Origin: Cephalopachus bancanus
Taxonomy: Eukaryota; Chordata; Mammalia; Primates; Tarsiidae
NCBI GenBank assembly: GCA_027257055.1
Contig: JAPVLO010000179.1
Span: 1,302,001 to 1,366,000 of the forward strand
Direction: 5' to 3'
DNA length: 64,000 nt
Shown here: piece by piece, positions 61,917-64,000 of the stretch
Layout: each line of letters opens with the position of its first letter
How positions within the stretch are numbered: the stretch's first letter is position 1
Notes under the pieces: model-generated
Databases searched by the model: none
What the model was told of the DNA's origin: nothing
Seen by the model: only the letters and a program-made list of their open reading frames with translations
Made by a program: the position numbers and the translations under genes

Positions 61917-63605
61917 CTAAGGCAAAGGAGGATTTCCAGGTCAGCATGCATGAGGGAAAAAAAAGCCAGACTGAAGCTAGGCTAGCAAGAAGAATCCCCA
62001 TCAGTATATCAAATCGTCTCAACTTTGTTCCAACAACAACAAAAAGAAAAGGAAAAAAAAAAAAAGAAAAAAGAAAAAAATCATAGTAAGGTGTTGAATT
62101 TTCCAAATTCTTTTCTCTTAAACAAGCTCTAGTCAGGCAGTTGGATTCTAACTATGACACAGTTGTAAGCTTTGGCTGAGATCTTGGATCAACTGAAGAC
62201 AGAAAAAAAAGTAAACCAAATCCAAAAACATTAGTTCTAAATAAAGCTGAAGACCGAATAGTGTTTTCATTTGCAATTGAGTGTGGTGTATAAAGATTCA
62301 TTGTTAATTCTGATGATTAAAACTTCAGGCTTTTAAAACTTATTAGGTTACTTAATATTCTATTGCTTAAGTCACAATATTTTATCTTCTTTCTAAAATC
62401 ACCTTTGTGAAGAACATTGTCCTCTTTTATTAAAAACATTTTTATGTAATTTATCTAATAATTAAATTTCATGCAGATTTCCATTTAGGAATCTTATTTT
62501 TTCACATTAAGAGAATAAAAGGTGCATCCTAATAAAAGACTGTATTGGTCAAAAAAATAGAAATGACTAATTGCCTTTGCTATAGTTGTCATGATTAACG
62601 TGTGACCAAAGAAATGATTAAGATTCTCAAAGCAGACCAGGTTGGATTCTTGGTTTGTCTGCATGGCCCAGCAGATGTGTTTAAGTGGTTAACATTAATG
62701 ACACACAGATATTAAAAAAGTAGAAAATTAAAACATCAGTTCTAACATGATACAGCTGGAAAATGATGCAAGGAAAAAATATTGGAAAATTAAGGACAGG
62801 CTTACATGAAAGATTACTAATTTACATGGAAGAGCCTGGGTACTATTAGAAATGTGGCAGCGAGTAAGGAAAATAGATCATCTACCATCTGCAGACAATT
62901 AAACCCAAAACTGCTGCTGCATAATATTTTGAAATATCTCTGTGCACCATTCAAGCAGTACTGCTTACAACTAGATAACTGAAACAACTGAGTTAAAAAT
63001 GGTATAACAGTCTTTCAAACATTATTAATAAAAATACTCTAGTTTTGTTAGGTGAGATTAACAAACTAACAGTTTGGTGAGAGAATGGAGAGCTCACAAT
63101 GCATTAATGTATTTCAAAGATAATTTTCTTGATATGACATATTATGCAATTTTGCATAATGATATATAAGTTGTACACAGTCTAACGTCATTTTAAGACT
63201 TGTTACAAAGTTGGTACCAATTCTAAATTTTATACACGTAACATTTTTGCTTGGTCACAGCTACTGTTGTTCAACCAATACTGTGCATTACCTATAGGAA
63301 AATCTGACTTACTCTCCTTTTAAGAAAAATGATATTGTTTTTATAGAAAAATAGAGCACCTATCTAATATCCAAAAAAGTAAACAATATGAGCAAAAAAT
63401 AATAATTGAAAATAACTATGTTGGGCAGCCATGTACTCACAAATAAAAAGGAACTCAAACTACAATCAGAAGCTAAGACATGTAAAAAGCACATTATAAA
63501 TGTCAAGATTTTTATATGATCTCTATATTCTGCTTTATAAAATGTTTATTTGTTGCTATGATTACTGTGCCAAGAGAAAACTTGATTATGTTACAAATTA
63601 CCTTA
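61917..63605 (-). other. Intron upstream of the candidate exon
   Basis: Holds the branch and pyrimidine signals at 61917-61945, an A/G-rich run at 62037-62080, and a 9-bp inverted repeat (ATTATGCAA / TTGCATAAT) at 63141-63160. No repeat recognised. Confidence 0.5.
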
Positions 63606-63801
63606 AAACGGGCCAGCAGCCCCACCACTTGCTTTGCAAATAAAGTTTTATCAGAACATGGCCATGCTCAATTGCTCATTGTCTATGGCTGTTCCTGCCA
63701 AGCAAGAGCAGAGCTGAGTAGTTGTGGGAGACACCATATGGCCCAAAAAGTCTAAAACATTTATTATTTGATTCTTACCATGAAAACTTTTCTGATCCCT
63801 G
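63606..63801 (+). mobile_element. hAT-Charlie MITE, subfamily not assigned
   Basis: 'gcaaataaagttttatcaga', 'cattgtctatggctgttcct', 'gagctgagtagttgtgggag' and a final 'tttctgatccctg' match the common GGGCCAG-type hAT MITE. Left inverted repeat lost. Confidence 0.75.
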
Positions 63802-64000
63802 CCTTAAAAATATCAATAAGAATGCAATATTAAAGAGAATATGACTAGAATTGGTAAATAAAGTCAGAAATTCCAATCTTACACTTTGAAGAGAACATCT
63901 GGTGCTGATAAATTTAGGGTCCCTGTTAAGTGAGGAGGAATGCATGGAAGAGTAAATAATGCATCAAGTGGATCATTTCAGTTGCACATAGTGGGAATCT

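Larger units (their letters stand above)
1..64000 (-). other. PTPRM: PTPRM intronic DNA around the transmembrane exon
   Basis: Apart from the exon at 35427-35559, the window is read as two large introns of one minus-strand gene. The 5' intron in gene sense runs from 35560 past 64000; the 3' intron runs from 35426 past position 1. I looked for the flanking canonical exons (end of FN3-4 upstream, the KLAKKRKE juxtamembrane exon downstream) and for the short alternative exon known in the PTPRM juxtamembrane region, and saw none. No CpG island or promoter is visible. Confidence 0.85.

Overview
The window is intronic DNA from a primate genome, seen mostly from the antisense side of one gene. Its dominant repeats are dimeric Alu SINEs, which are restricted to primates. 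They sit among L1, L2, MIR, MaLR LTR and old DNA-transposon relics, as expected for mammalian intron. Most Alu copies share features that are not those of common human AluS/AluY: a head reading GGTGGCTCAGCCTG, the linker CTACAATAAAT, GGAAGGCTGAGG in the right arm, and a tail opening with ACTCCAACTC or ACTCTGACTC. They also do not look like lemur or galago Alus as I remember them. I therefore favour a tarsier, but that is inference from memory.

The only certain coding sequence is a 133-base exon on the minus strand (35427-35559). It encodes the juxtamembrane stalk, the single transmembrane helix and the start of the cytoplasmic tail of receptor protein tyrosine phosphatase mu (PTPRM). The rest of the window is its flanking introns: at least 35.4 kb on the 3' side (low coordinates) and at least 28.4 kb on the 5' side (high coordinates). 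No other canonical PTPRM exon was recognised.

The most interesting object lies 26.3 kb upstream of that exon in gene orientation, at 61842-61916 on the minus strand. It is a CpG-rich 75-base segment with a plausible branch site, a polypyrimidine tract with AG acceptor, and a GT donor. It is a multiple of three, has no stop, and has exactly the phase (1-1) needed to splice in front of the transmembrane exon. It looks like an undescribed or little-known cassette exon that would add 25 residues to the extracellular stalk, the region where PTPmu is shed.

Layout by region. 1-11 kb: L2, MIR, two Alus, an L1 3' end, and a tandem hairpin pair at 5179-5237. 11.7-14.7 kb: two Tigger/pogo-like DNA transposon relics, the first carrying an Alu right-arm insertion and a long CA repeat. 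15-32 kb: sparse repeats and possible conserved non-coding segments. 32-38 kb: a purine-rich tract, a mariner relic, and the coding exon lying between two oppositely oriented Alus. 39.5-43.7 kb: a purine-rich ancient repeat split by Alu insertions. 44-52 kb: hAT, L2, Alu and MaLR relics. 52-55 kb: AT-rich unique sequence. 55-59 kb: Alus around a 1.5-kb truncated L1. 59-64 kb: mainly unique intron with the candidate exon and a hAT relic.

There are no RNA genes, no CRISPR array, no bacterial-type operons and no recognisable promoter. Nearly all open reading frames are chance frames in repeats or low-complexity DNA.
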